Translations under genes and position numbers: made by a program | Notes under the pieces: generated by a model | What the model saw: only the letters and a program-made list of their open reading frames with translations | Databases searched by the model: none | Told to the model about the DNA's origin: nothing | From: Gimesia chilikensis | GTDB taxonomy: Bacteria; Planctomycetota; Planctomycetia; Planctomycetales; Planctomycetaceae | Length of the DNA: 64,000 nucleotides | Assembly (NCBI RefSeq): GCF_007744075.1 | Contig: NZ_CP036266.1 | Location: 4,759,748-4,823,747 of the forward strand | Direction of reading: 5' to 3' | Shown here: piece after piece, positions 1 to 9,353 of the stretch | Numbering within the stretch: position 1 is the stretch's first letter | Layout: each line of letters begins with the position of its first letter

Positions 1-428
1 AGATCATGGGCGCGGAACCTCCCCGGGTCGCTGTCTGTGCATTGAACCCCCATGCGGGAGAACATGGTCTGTTTGGTGATGAGGAAGCGCGGATCATCGC
101 CCCGGCCGTCGAACGGGCCCGGGCCTCTGGTCTGAATGCGACAGGTCCTCTACCGGCCGATACACTAATTCGTCGTGCCGTACATGGGGAGTTTGACGCG
201 GTCGTCGCCATGTATCACGACCAGGGACACATCCCCTTTAAGCTGCTCGGCTTTGATCAGGCGGTCAATATTACGCTGGGATTGCCGATCGTCCGGACCA
301 GCCCCAGTCATGGCACCGCGTTTGACATTGCCTGGAGCGACATCAAGCCTGAGACCAGAGGCATCATGGAAGCCGTCCGGGCCGCGGTCAAACTGGCCGC
401 ACACCAGAAACAGATTCAAACCGATTAA
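1..428 (+). CDS. pdxA: 4-hydroxythreonine-4-phosphate dehydrogenase, C-terminal part
   Basis: This is the 3' part of a gene that begins upstream of the window; the frame is open from base 3 and the stop is at 428. PdxA oxidises 4-phospho-hydroxy-threonine in the DXP-dependent pathway to pyridoxal phosphate. The visible part carries family hallmarks: NPHAGEHG, the segment AMYHDQGHIPFK with metal-binding histidine and aspartate, and GLPIVRTSPSHGTAFD. About 140 residues are present of a usual 330 or so. The next gene starts 25 bases downstream on the same strand, so the two may be co-transcribed. Confidence 0.93.
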   Translation, partial: IMGAEPPRVAVCALNPHAGEHGLFGDEEARIIAPAVERARASGLNATGPLPADTLIRRAVHGEFDAVVAMYHDQGHIPFKLLGFDQAVNITLGLPIVRTSPSHGTAFDIAWSDIKPETRGIMEAVRAAVKLAAHQKQIQTD

Positions 429-453
429 AACCTTTCCTGACACAGGACTGAAC

Positions 454-1122
454 ATGGAAAAGCAACACTTTATCCCCCACCCTGAACCCGATGCGACCAA
501 CCTGCTGCTGATTCGTCATGGAGCCACTCCCCCGAACGAACAGCGGCCCTATATTCTGCAGGGTTGCGGCATCAATCCCAGTCTGAGTGAATCGGGACAA
601 AAGCAGGCTCAGGCCCTGGCGACTTTCCTAGCGGAGAACTGTTCGATCGACCATATCTACAGCAGTCCGATGATCCGTGCGAAAGAGACGGCCCAGGCGG
701 TCTGTGCACATTTCAATCTGACTCCGCAGGAAGTCACGGAGATTCACGAATGCGATGTGGGTCTCTGGGAAGGAAAATCCTGGGACATCATTGAGCAGGA
801 ATCGCCGGCCGCCTACAAAGCGTTCATGGATGACCCCTACCGGAACCGTTACGAAGGCGGAGAATCTTACGGCGATGTATTCAATCGTTGTGAGCCTGCA
901 CTCCGGTCACTGCTGGAACGCCATACCGGCGAGACGATCGCGGTGGTCGCGCATAACGTAATCAACCGGGTCTATCTGGCCAGCCTGCTGGGACTTCCCA
1001 TCGAAAAAGCCAAGGACATCAAGCAAAACAATACCGGTATCAACATCATCCGCCATCATGCAGGGGAAACCAAAGTGGTGACGATGAATGCCATCTTCCA
1101 TTTGAGTAGTGTCCCCCATTAA
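454..1122 (+). CDS. Histidine phosphatase family protein (phosphoglycerate mutase-like)
   Basis: The predicted 222-residue cytoplasmic enzyme belongs to branch 1 of the histidine phosphatase superfamily. The phosphate-accepting motif LLLIRHG sits at residues 17-23 with His22 as the likely phosphohistidine. A second catalytic histidine lies in VVAHNVINR near residue 167, and YSSPMIRAKETA is the usual 'SxxxRAxxTA' signature. I chose the ATG at 454, preceded by AGGA six to seven bases away. The reading frame extends to 175, but that part overlaps pdxA. Substrate is unknown; cobalamin phosphatase, phosphoglycerate mutase and nonspecific sugar phosphatases all look like this. Confidence 0.88.
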   Translation: MEKQHFIPHPEPDATNLLLIRHGATPPNEQRPYILQGCGINPSLSESGQKQAQALATFLAENCSIDHIYSSPMIRAKETAQAVCAHFNLTPQEVTEIHECDVGLWEGKSWDIIEQESPAAYKAFMDDPYRNRYEGGESYGDVFNRCEPALRSLLERHTGETIAVVAHNVINRVYLASLLGLPIEKAKDIKQNNTGINIIRHHAGETKVVTMNAIFHLSSVPH

Positions 1123-1146
1123 ACAGGACGCGGTTGTCACTCAGCA

Positions 1147-2592
1147 CTATTTCTGCTGCTGGAGATACTGACTGAGTGTCTCCAGATTGCTGCTGAAGCG
1201 ATCACTGGCGATGTACCTGGTATTCACCGGGAATTTGGGTTGCCCCACCAGGCGTTCGCCCGTACTGACGCTAATCCAACGTGCCTGATCGTCCAGGTCG
1301 TAGAGAATCGCTTTCACGCGGATCAGCAACTGCTTCGGAGTCAGCTCAGTCTTTAGTTCCCGACCTGCGCTGACGGCTTTAAACTCACGTTCGAGTTCTT
1401 TGACCTCTGAGTTGATCTTCCAGCCGTAGTGCCGGGGCAGATCGGAATCGTCGTAGGTCAGGCTGTACTTTTTTCCGCTGCGGTTCATGTAGAGCGGGCG
1501 ATTGGTCTGCAGTTCGTAGTAGCGGGCGAGCTGCCCATCGGGTAACTGGGAGCGTTTTAACCAGGCGAGTGCCCGGGGAATCGGTTCCAGATATTTTTTC
1601 TCGCCGCTGAAACGGTAGATCCGCATCAGGGTGGCAATCACATCCTGGGTCTCTCCCCCGGTAATGGCCGGTGGTTCGAAGCGACGGGCCCAGATGGGTT
1701 GCATATCGTAGTTATACTGCTGCGCCCAGGCGGGCTGTGGTTCGGGTAACTGAGACACAATCAGGAAGTCGCCCAGTTTGAGCACCGCCTGTTTCAGGCG
1801 TTCGTCTTTGTAGATTTCGTAGGCGTCCAGCAGTGTCGTGCAGACATAGCCGGCCAGACCGTCGTTGAGGGTATAATAGTCCCAGTAGTTTTTGATACGT
1901 CCTTCCGTCCGCCAGTCGTATTGGGGAAAGCTGGCCGGTTTCGCGGGGATCTGTGGCACCGGTTCGGTCCAGACCTGGGGAAAGGCCCCCACGGGAAACT
2001 GTGCCGCCAGCAGGGCATTCAACGCGACCTGGGCAGATTCATGGATCTGTTTGTGCTGAAACTTATGAGCCTGATCGACATGAATGATGAGGCGAATTGC
2101 CGACTGCGAAATTCCGTCGTCGAGGGTCGAGTTGTTCTTGCCACGCCCCTTCCCATTCCGGTACTCGGCGGTCAGTTTACTGCGGGGATTGAAATCAACC
2201 GAATTCGTCCAGCCTCCCGATTTTAACTGACCATAAACGAGTGCCAGTGCGGCATCGGTGGCGGCATCGAGATAGAACTGGTCCCCGGTCGCTTCATAAG
2301 CCGAGAGGAACGCCATTCCCACTGTCGGTGTGCCGGGAGGCTGCACCCAGATCTGATCCGGAGACGCCTTACCTTCGCCCCAGCGTTCTTTCAGATCCAG
2401 GCTGTAGTAGTAAACGTAGCCTCCGTGCAGAGCGAGCTTATTGCGATAAAACTCGCTGGCCGCCCGCATCGCTTTCGTGACGTTCTCTTTAGAGACCGGC
2501 ACCGCCGCCTGAGCGTCAGCAGTCCTGAAACCGAGGAGAGCAATCATTGAAATTCCCAGCAGAATCGACACTATACGGCCCGGCTTATGCAC
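1147..2592 (-). CDS. Secreted pectate-lyase-like protein (PL10 type)
   Basis: This 481-residue protein starts with a GTG that follows GAGGAG by six bases. It begins with a signal peptide (hydrophobic residues about 8-24, AQA before the mature part). The mature sequence has the alpha/alpha-toroid look of polysaccharide lyase family 10 / pectic acid lyase proteins, with [31 protein letters not shown] and GGWTNSVDF, repeated helices, and a C-terminal dibasic, tyrosine-rich region. PL10 enzymes cleave polygalacturonate by beta-elimination; that activity here is inferred. It lies 63 bases downstream of the FAD-oxidoreductase gene on the same strand, so the two probably form an operon. Confidence 0.72.
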   Translation of the reverse strand: MHKPGRIVSILLGISMIALLGFRTADAQAAVPVSKENVTKAMRAASEFYRNKLALHGGYVYYYSLDLKERWGEGKASPDQIWVQPPGTPTVGMAFLSAYEATGDQFYLDAATDAALALVYGQLKSGGWTNSVDFNPRSKLTAEYRNGKGRGKNNSTLDDGISQSAIRLIIHVDQAHKFQHKQIHESAQVALNALLAAQFPVGAFPQVWTEPVPQIPAKPASFPQYDWRTEGRIKNYWDYYTLNDGLAGYVCTTLLDAYEIYKDERLKQAVLKLGDFLIVSQLPEPQPAWAQQYNYDMQPIWARRFEPPAITGGETQDVIATLMRIYRFSGEKKYLEPIPRALAWLKRSQLPDGQLARYYELQTNRPLYMNRSGKKYSLTYDDSDLPRHYGWKINSEVKELEREFKAVSAGRELKTELTPKQLLIRVKAILYDLDDQARWISVSTGERLVGQPKFPVNTRYIASDRFSSNLETLSQYLQQQK

Positions 2593-2655
2593 AACGAACT
2601 CCTCTCATATCTGATAACAGAACGGTTTCAGAACAGACTCACGCTTTAAACGGAT

Positions 2656-4767
2656 TCACTCCTTGACGGGAATCCACTGGACGGCGTCGATGATGACATA
2701 GCCGTTGGCATCGGCATTGGTCACTTCGACAGCCGCTGTTTTGTCCGGTGTGAATTCAAATTCTCCCAGCGAGATAAACACGCCTTCCAGAGGTGGTGTC
2801 TGACGCTGGTCGATGGTTTTGGAAGTAGATCCCCCCGCATGCTGCACGGTCACTTTGACCTGCGAGCTACGATTGGAGTTCGGTGGATAGGCATAGCGAA
2901 CTTCGTAGCGTCCCGCCTGGGGAACTTTGGTTTCAAAGCGGGCGGCGGCTTTGCCATCACGCGTATTTGACTCGTGACTGTAACCCGACGCCACATACTT
3001 CTTCGCCGAGCGGCTGGTCTGCCAGAGCCCGGTCAGTTTGGCCTGTGCATCGTCGACAACAATGCCTTTGAGTGTTTCCGGATTAATGCCGTTACTTCCA
3101 TATTTGACTTCGGCAGGAGCTTCCAGAATCTGGCCCTCTTTGATCAACTGGGTTTTGAGCTGATCGTAAGGCACATCCTGCACGTCCAGTTTCTGATCCA
3201 GGGCGATCGCAGCTGCCGTCGCAGCGGAGTGACCGAGAATCATGAAAACGGGCTCCATGCGGATCGAACCGAAGGCGATGTGCGAGCTGGAAACACAGAC
3301 CGGCACCAGCAGGTTGGCACATTCCCCTTTTTTCGGAACGAGGCTGCCGTAAGCAATTTCATAGGGACCACGGGTCGAAACGCCGATGTCCCCTTCGTTC
3401 TGCACGTAGCCTTCCGGAGTGACATACCGCTGTACGTTGTGTGAGTCCATCGTGTAGGAACCCATGCCGACCGAATCGGGGGTAGGTTTCTTTTTGAGCA
3501 GTTCGTTTTCGGTCATCACGAATTCGCCGATCATCCGGCGGGCTTCACGGATGTAAAGCTGATGGGGCCAGTTGCCGTTATCGGTGAACTCATCTTTCGC
3601 CAGTCCCCATTTCTGCATCTTCTGCTGCACTTCTTTAGGAACACGGGGATCGTTGGCGATGAAGTACAGCCAGCCTTTCTGGTAAGTTTCGTGCTCTTTG
3701 ATAATCTCTTTACGGCGTTCGTAGGATGCTTCGGGATAGTCGTAGTTATAGCCGATGTTGTCGGTACTCATGGGACCGTGATTGTTGGTATCGGTCTTAA
3801 AGTTCGGAATGGGATCAAACTTGGCAAACGTCTGTCGCCAGCCAGCATCATAAATTCGTAGCAAGAGTTCGTACTGGGCGGGGTCGTAGCCTTCCGGCTT
3901 CGGAAACGGAACGCGATTCTCGTCGTGGTTGGTCAGGCACATGCGGAAACAGTAGGCCTGAATTTTGTCATCGCCCGAACCGTATTTTCCGGGGTCGGCA
4001 CCACTGATGCGAGGCAGCAGTCCGCTGGCTGGATCGCCGGGTACTTTGTAGGGACTGATCTTTTCTTTGACCGCATTCGGACCAAAGTGGTGCCGGTGAT
4101 GCAGTACGCCGGTCTGCACACCATTCCATTCTTCACCATAGACACTGTTGGCTTCGCGGCCCACGTGGTAGCTCACGCCGGCAGTTGCCAGCAGGTCACC
4201 TTCGTAAGTGGCGTCGATAAACATCTTCCCCTGGAAGGTTTTGCCACTGAGCGTTTTGATGGCGGTGATTCGGTCTCCGTCTTTGGTAACTCCAGACTTG
4301 CGATCCAGCCATTCGTCACGGTAAACGGGAATTTCGTATTCTTTCACGAACTCATCAAACACAGCCTCGGCCACGTGTGGTTCGAAAATCCACATGGTGC
4401 GTTGCTTACCATCGATGGCGGGAGTCCCCTGTCCTTTGTCGCCGTAGTCTTTTCGCTGCTGCCACTTCCAGGCATCCGGGGTCTGATAGTGTTTCCAGAC
4501 GCGATGATAGAATTCGCGAGCCAGGCCGCCGATAACGGCTTTATTGCCGGTGTCTGTCCAGCCCAGACCACCACTGGAAAGCCCTCCCAGATGTGTATCG
4601 GGGCAGACGATAACAGCGGTCTTCCCCAGTCGCTTCGCCTGAACGGCTGCGGTGACGGCCCCGGAGGTGCCACCATAGACGACGACATCATATTCCTTGC
4701 CTTGTGCCTTCGGGACAACCAGTAACAGAAACAGTCCGCAGGCGAGCAGTTGCGACATCCACTTCAT
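2656..4767 (-). CDS. Exported FAD-dependent oxidoreductase with C-terminal golvesin-like domain
   Basis: This 703-residue protein has a signal peptide (residues 1-23) followed at once by a dinucleotide-binding fold, EYDVVVYGGTSGAVTAA. The body matches the FAD_oxidored family often annotated as 'xanthan lyase' in Planctomycetes, with FIDATYEGDLLATAGVSY and a conserved C-terminal FAD contact region (HIAFGSIRMEPVFMILGHSA). The last 130 or so residues (YSHESNTRDGKAAARFE to VIIDAVQW) form a beta-sandwich resembling the golvesin/Xly carbohydrate-binding domain. The ATG follows AAGAGAGAGAA. It is the promoter-proximal gene of a pair with the lyase-like gene, suggesting joint processing of a polysaccharide. 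The substrate is unknown. Confidence 0.85.
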   Translation of the reverse strand: MKWMSQLLACGLFLLLVVPKAQGKEYDVVVYGGTSGAVTAAVQAKRLGKTAVIVCPDTHLGGLSSGGLGWTDTGNKAVIGGLAREFYHRVWKHYQTPDAWKWQQRKDYGDKGQGTPAIDGKQRTMWIFEPHVAEAVFDEFVKEYEIPVYRDEWLDRKSGVTKDGDRITAIKTLSGKTFQGKMFIDATYEGDLLATAGVSYHVGREANSVYGEEWNGVQTGVLHHRHHFGPNAVKEKISPYKVPGDPASGLLPRISGADPGKYGSGDDKIQAYCFRMCLTNHDENRVPFPKPEGYDPAQYELLLRIYDAGWRQTFAKFDPIPNFKTDTNNHGPMSTDNIGYNYDYPEASYERRKEIIKEHETYQKGWLYFIANDPRVPKEVQQKMQKWGLAKDEFTDNGNWPHQLYIREARRMIGEFVMTENELLKKKPTPDSVGMGSYTMDSHNVQRYVTPEGYVQNEGDIGVSTRGPYEIAYGSLVPKKGECANLLVPVCVSSSHIAFGSIRMEPVFMILGHSAATAAAIALDQKLDVQDVPYDQLKTQLIKEGQILEAPAEVKYGSNGINPETLKGIVVDDAQAKLTGLWQTSRSAKKYVASGYSHESNTRDGKAAARFETKVPQAGRYEVRYAYPPNSNRSSQVKVTVQHAGGSTSKTIDQRQTPPLEGVFISLGEFEFTPDKTAAVEVTNADANGYVIIDAVQWIPVKE

Positions 4768-5047
4768 TTATTCTCTCTCTTAAGTCTCTAACGATGCTGA
4801 AAATTCCAAGGGTAATTCATACAGAAAAATCATTCTAACGGCGCGAATGGGCAATACCTAGTCAGAAAACCATGCTGTCCCCGGTTCCCACCGGATTCAC
4901 TGTTAACAATCATTAGTAATTCGGCGCATCCAGCAGCATTGCTTTACCGACGTCGATTGTTGACTGGAGCCCAACCTGCTTTAATGTCTGCCAACCAGGA
5001 AGCGATCAGATTGATCGCCTTATCGCCCGACTGAAGGAATCGCCCCC

Positions 5048-5542
5048 GTGACTGAAGAACTGACCGCCTACCACGAAGTGGGACATGTGCTGATGGCCGT
5101 GTATGTCGGTGCCCGCGTCTATTCGGTGACGATCGATCCCGACTGGGATGATGGTCCCGAGCGATACGGAGACGCCGAGATCGCCTGGCCCCAGGGGGTG
5201 TTCGATGACAAGACCCTGTGTGAAAAAGCGATTCTCGTGGCACTGGCCGGTCCGGTTGCCGAGATGATTCACACGGGTGATCCTTTTCATCCGGCTCTGG
5301 TGGCAGAATGGTCGGGGGACTGGCAGCAGGCGTGGGAAGCAGCTTCCGCACTGGTTCCTCAGCGACAGGCACGCATGCAGTACCTCGAGCAGAAGACACT
5401 CAGCCTGTATCAGCTGTATCGGCAGGACAACTACTGGGCGGCGATTGGAGAACTGGTCGATCAACTGCTGGCCCATGAGACGCTCGAAGAAGAGATGATC
5501 TACGACACGATCTCCAGTTGGATATCCATTAACGGTCAGTAG
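5048..5542 (+). CDS. Small M41-like zinc metallopeptidase domain protein
   Basis: This 164-residue protein starts at GTG 5048 behind GAAGGA; the frame is closed upstream by a stop at 5012. It opens with AYHEVGH, so the zinc-binding HExxH (His9, Glu10, His13) is at the very N-terminus. A later GPVAEMI and SGDWQQA (Asp91) match the positions of the conserved Gly-Ala-Glu and the third, aspartate, zinc ligand of the FtsH peptidase domain (M41). There is no AAA ATPase and no membrane segment. Proteolytic activity is plausible but unproven. The gene converges on the GGCT-like gene with a four-base gap. Confidence 0.7.
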   Translation: MTEELTAYHEVGHVLMAVYVGARVYSVTIDPDWDDGPERYGDAEIAWPQGVFDDKTLCEKAILVALAGPVAEMIHTGDPFHPALVAEWSGDWQQAWEAASALVPQRQARMQYLEQKTLSLYQLYRQDNYWAAIGELVDQLLAHETLEEEMIYDTISSWISINGQ

Positions 5543-5546
5543 ACTG

Positions 5547-6089
5547 TCAGTCCGTGCCCCGATCATGGTATTCTTCGATCGTCCTGAGAATCTCTTGTGC
5601 GAGGGTGATTCGTTCGGCATCGGAATCCGTCAGTCGTTCGATCAGTTGCAGCCGCGCCAGATACTCGGCCGGGAAACCGTGAAAACGGGCTCCCCGGAGA
5701 ACCAGCTCATGGTACCAGTCGAAAGGCTGCAGAGCGGGATCAACAAACGCGGTCATCGCCTGGTAGGTAAACACACGCATCAAACCTTGTTCATGCGTCA
5801 GCACATCCACCTCGCGAATCTCATATCCTTGTCCCAGCGATTCGAAGCGGTCGAGTTCCCATTTCTGTTCTGTCGTAATCTGGTAGACGGCCCCCCATAC
5901 ACCACCTGCGGTTGAGTCCTGAATCGTAATATCACATTTCCCGGACGCATCGACGCCGACTTTGTGAAAGCGGAGGTCTGCCTGCTCGAGCAAGGCGATT
6001 CCCTGAAACTGACAGCGACCGATGCGCGCTTCGAGTCGTGCGGGGTGCAAATTTGAACCGTAGGCAAAATAGTTCAATCGCTTCTGCAT
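5547..6089 (-). CDS. Gamma-glutamylcyclotransferase-like (GGCT/AIG2 fold) protein
   Basis: This 180-residue cytoplasmic protein begins MQKRLNYFAYGSNLHP. The YGSNL loop at residues 10-14 is the substrate-binding signature of the GGCT/AIG2 superfamily. GVWGAVYQI and the following LDRFESLGQGY match the region carrying the family's catalytic glutamate (E of DRFE). Typical members release 5-oxoproline from gamma-glutamyl amines or peptides. Length fits the family. The specific substrate is not deducible. Confidence 0.85.
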   Translation of the reverse strand: MQKRLNYFAYGSNLHPARLEARIGRCQFQGIALLEQADLRFHKVGVDASGKCDITIQDSTAGGVWGAVYQITTEQKWELDRFESLGQGYEIREVDVLTHEQGLMRVFTYQAMTAFVDPALQPFDWYHELVLRGARFHGFPAEYLARLQLIERLTDSDAERITLAQEILRTIEEYHDRGTD

Positions 6090-6150
6090 GTCGTTCTATA
6101 TTTCTCATCTCGCACAACACTCATCCTGCTCACACTTAAGGAGGGGAATC

Positions 6151-6402
6151 ATGCAGGCGAGTCGTGTTATCTCAAGCGTGATTCGCGTAACTGTTCTAAA
6201 TGATACAGCAGGCCGGAATCCGCGTCCAAGAGGTGATCAAACCATTACATTTCTCGCAGATTCTGCCTTAATTTCAAGGCTATTTTTCACGGTGTTCATT
6301 CCAGTACGAGGTGTTTCCCTGATATTAAACAAGCCTGAATTTTCCAGCTATACGCGTGCTCCAGTTCTCTGCAAGAAAGACACAATTATTCCTTGTTTTT
6401 GA
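6151..6402 (+). CDS. Possible small protein with a strong ribosome-binding site
   Basis: An 83-codon frame starts at ATG 6151 directly behind AAGGAGGGG, one of the best ribosome-binding sites in the window. The product is basic, has no recognised motif and one mildly hydrophobic stretch (LISRLFFTVFIPV). It sits in a 360-base gap between the divergent GGCT-like gene and the sensor kinase gene. Codon use is not convincing. It could equally be a leader or a chance frame. Confidence 0.22.
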   Translation: MQASRVISSVIRVTVLNDTAGRNPRPRGDQTITFLADSALISRLFFTVFIPVRGVSLILNKPEFSSYTRAPVLCKKDTIIPCF

Positions 6403-6452
6403 GCGATACTAATAAGTACTCAAACCCTTGCCCCTGAGAGAACTGGATTGAA

Positions 6453-8099
6453 ATGAGTTACACCTTCGACAGAGCAACACAACCAGACGCCGTTCAACAG
6501 CATTTCGACCTGTTCCTGCAACACACGACGGAAGGGGTCTGGGACTGGGTCGATCTCGACGCCCAGGAACAATGGTGGTCTCCCCGGTTTTATGAACTGC
6601 TGGGCTACTGCGACCAGGAAATTGAATCGAGCCTGGACACCTTCGAACGGCTACTGCATTCGGAGGATGCAGTACAGACGATGCTCGGCCTGCGATCTGC
6701 CCTGGAGAACACCAGTCGTTTTGAGCACAACTTTCGCCTGCGGGTCAAAGGGGGCCTTTATCGCTGGTTTCGGGGACAGGCCCAGGTTCTGCGTGATTCC
6801 TCCGGACAGGCTGTGCGCCTGACCGGATCCCTGTCGGACATTCACGAGCGAATTCTGCTTCAGACAGAACTGGAAGGGACACGTCTGCAGGCGTTTCGCG
6901 CCCGCGAATTACAACAGTCATTTCTGGCGATGATGAGTCATGAAATCAGAACTCCTCTCTCCGCGATCCTGGGCTTTGCAGAGATCCTGAGTGATTCCAG
7001 CGAAGATGAGGAAACGATCAGCGCTGCAAATACGATCCATACCAACGGTCAATATCTGCTGGATACATTCAACGACTTCGTGGACCTCTCCCGAATTGAG
7101 GAAGGCAGGTTTGACCTGAAGCTTCAGGACTGCTGTCCACTGACGGTGATCGAAAACGTAAAGTCGGTCGCCCTTCGCAAAGCAGATCCCAAAGGCCTGG
7201 CTCTCAATGTCGATCTGGATCATAGCCTGCCGACTTCCATCCAGTCCAATCCAATACGCCTCAGGCAGATCCTCTTGAACCTGATGGGGGTCGTCATCAA
7301 CTACACTCACGAGGGAACCATCAACCTTTCGGTCAGAAAATCAGACGCGGTTCCCTCCGATCAGCAAATGGTCTTCACGATCCGTAACTCTGGGAATGGA
7401 TTGAATATCGAACCGATCAATCAGATCTTTGCCGGACGCCAACTGGCTGATCTGACATCGCTCACTTATCCCGGGGGTGTCGGCCTGAGTCTTTCGCTGG
7501 CGCGACATCTGGTCCGCCTGTTGGGAGGAGAGATTACGCTTCAGCATGAAACGAATTCCGCTTCAATCGTTGAATTCACAATCAATACGGGCACCAGTTG
7601 TGATATCAAACCACAGCAGCTTTCCTTATCACAGCGTATCCGTGAACACAAAACATCCCGTTCCAGCTTCGGGATGCTGAGGCAGCCCTGTCGTATTCTG
7701 CTCGTGGAAGATGGAATCTACAACCAGAGGTTGATTCAGTACCTGCTGACAAAAGCCGGCGGAAGCGTCACCCTGGCTGAGAACGGGCAGCAGGCAGTCG
7801 ATCAACTGGGAGCTGCCCTGCAGAGCAAAACCGACATCAACGAGCAGTTTGACTTGATCCTGATGGACATTCAGATGCCGCTCCTGGATGGGTACTCCGC
7901 GACGGAACTCATCCGCGAGATGGGATTCAATAACCCGATCATTGCACTCACCGCCAACGTCATGCCCGGCGATCGGGAAAAATGTCTGCAGGCCGGGTGT
8001 AATGAATACCTGAGCAAACCACTGGATCGCAAGCGGCTCATTCAGACGATTAACAACCTGCTCAAGTCCAGAAGAAAACGGATACTGCAGCTGAAATAA
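6453..8099 (+). CDS. Hybrid sensor histidine kinase (PAS-HisKA-HATPase-REC) with degenerate ATP site
   Basis: The 548-residue protein has no transmembrane segment. In order it has a PAS fold (about 15-130, ending SLSDIHER), a HisKA dimerisation helix with phospho-acceptor His163 in MMSHEIRTPLSAILGF, a HATPase region (about 245-375) and a receiver domain (about 410-540) with VED, phospho-acceptor Asp472 in LILMDIQMP, an ALTA threonine and SKP lysine. The HATPase departs from consensus. The N-box reads NLMGVVINYT where NA is expected, the G1 box reads NSGNGL where DTGxGI is expected, and the G2 box reads GVGLSLSL. ATP binding may therefore be weak or lost, while the receiver looks intact. Confidence 0.88.
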   Translation: MSYTFDRATQPDAVQQHFDLFLQHTTEGVWDWVDLDAQEQWWSPRFYELLGYCDQEIESSLDTFERLLHSEDAVQTMLGLRSALENTSRFEHNFRLRVKGGLYRWFRGQAQVLRDSSGQAVRLTGSLSDIHERILLQTELEGTRLQAFRARELQQSFLAMMSHEIRTPLSAILGFAEILSDSSEDEETISAANTIHTNGQYLLDTFNDFVDLSRIEEGRFDLKLQDCCPLTVIENVKSVALRKADPKGLALNVDLDHSLPTSIQSNPIRLRQILLNLMGVVINYTHEGTINLSVRKSDAVPSDQQMVFTIRNSGNGLNIEPINQIFAGRQLADLTSLTYPGGVGLSLSLARHLVRLLGGEITLQHETNSASIVEFTINTGTSCDIKPQQLSLSQRIREHKTSRSSFGMLRQPCRILLVEDGIYNQRLIQYLLTKAGGSVTLAENGQQAVDQLGAALQSKTDINEQFDLILMDIQMPLLDGYSATELIREMGFNNPIIALTANVMPGDREKCLQAGCNEYLSKPLDRKRLIQTINNLLKSRRKRILQLK

Positions 8100-8203
8100 C
8101 ACCGCGCGCTGGTTCAACTCTGCAACACGTCTGCTTTAATCTCCTGTCTGAATCTGTTAGGCTGAAACCGTTACAGTTATAACAGAACAGGAGTATTTTC
8201 AGA

Positions 8204-9250
8204 GTGAGTGATCAACCTTCCGTCCCCGACCTGCCTCCCGCATTTGAGATTCCGGCTGCCTGGAAAGGTGCAGAACTCTTCTCCCGAGACGACTGGCTGG
8301 TTCACCTGGAGCAGCGTCATCTCGATGATCTGGATTCGGCTGTGAAGACAATCTCATCGAAAAACCTGAGCCAGGCTGAAATCACCCCCGAACGTTTCCC
8401 TCTGCCAGAACTTGGTCCCCTGCTGCGCCGGGTTCAACATCGGCTGGAGCACGGATCGGGAGCCTGTCAGATCAAACGCGTGCCGATCGAGAACTACTCT
8501 CAAGAGGAACGCGAGATTCTGTTCTGGCTGATCTCCGTGCATCTGGGAACGCCGGTCTCACAGAGCGCGACCGGGGAAAAGCTGTTCCATGTGCGGGACG
8601 AAGGTTTTAAGGTCGGACAGGCCCAGGCCCGCGGTCCGAACACAAGCAAACGGCTCAGCTTCCATACCGACCGTTGTGATGTGATTGGTTTTCTGTGCAT
8701 CCAACAGGCCCTCTCAGGCGGCGATAATCAACTGGTCAGTTCGGTGGCTCTCTTCAACGAGATGCGGCAACGCTGGCCCGAGTTGACGCAAACTTTGATG
8801 CAGCCGTTTTACTATCTCAGGCATAACGTCGATACGGGAAACCAGAAGCCGTTCTGTCGGCAACCCATCTTTTCAGTGCAGGATGGTCACTTCGCCGGCA
8901 GCTTTCTGCGGGTCTTGATCGAACGCGCTTATGCTTCCCCCGACCTGCCTGATATGACCCCCGAGCAGAAGCAGGCCATGGACCAACTGGAAGCACTCGC
9001 CGAAACGCCGGAAATGAGTGTCACCTTCAGCCAGGATCCGGGGGACCTGCTGTTTTTGAATAACTGGGTCACGTTTCACCGCCGGGATGAATTCACGGAT
9101 GCGGAAGAGCCGGAACTGAAACGGCACCTGCTGCGGGTCTGGCTTGCGGTTCCCAACAGTCGTCCACTGGATCCCCTGTTTGCCGATAATTACGGGAATA
9201 CAGCTGCTGGATCTGTTCGCGGAGGCATGCCGACGACCGCGGCCCGCTGA
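8204..9250 (+). CDS. TauD/TfdA-family Fe(II)/2-oxoglutarate-dependent oxygenase
   Basis: This 348-residue protein starts at GTG 8204 behind ACAGGAG. Members couple 2-oxoglutarate decarboxylation to substrate hydroxylation. The iron triad is visible as HTD (His154, Asp156) in RLSFHTDRCDVIG and distal His308 in KRHLLRVWLAVP, with Arg311 placed to bind 2-oxoglutarate. GDLLFLNNWVTFHRR precedes the distal histidine, as is typical. It resembles the broad planctomycete/proteobacterial 'TauD/TfdA family' with substrates such as betaine-like or carboxylic compounds. The true substrate is unknown. It stands alone between the kinase gene and the DUF454 gene. Confidence 0.87.
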   Translation: MSDQPSVPDLPPAFEIPAAWKGAELFSRDDWLVHLEQRHLDDLDSAVKTISSKNLSQAEITPERFPLPELGPLLRRVQHRLEHGSGACQIKRVPIENYSQEEREILFWLISVHLGTPVSQSATGEKLFHVRDEGFKVGQAQARGPNTSKRLSFHTDRCDVIGFLCIQQALSGGDNQLVSSVALFNEMRQRWPELTQTLMQPFYYLRHNVDTGNQKPFCRQPIFSVQDGHFAGSFLRVLIERAYASPDLPDMTPEQKQAMDQLEALAETPEMSVTFSQDPGDLLFLNNWVTFHRRDEFTDAEEPELKRHLLRVWLAVPNSRPLDPLFADNYGNTAAGSVRGGMPTTAAR

Positions 9251-9353
9251 GCCCGTGCAGGCTCGATTCGTGATCCGCCTTGTCCCATTTCTCAATTGAG
9301 CTAGAATAGGGGACCGATTCGTCCTTTTACTGTGCCCTTGAGATCTGAATTTC

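Noticed and set aside
175..453. Longer start for the histidine phosphatase gene
   Set aside because: The added 93 codons overlap pdxA out of frame and are not protein-like; ATG 454 has a ribosome-binding site and the motif begins at the normal distance.
3925..4725. 266-codon open frame on the plus strand
   Set aside because: Antisense to the FAD-oxidoreductase gene, which is clearly the coding strand.
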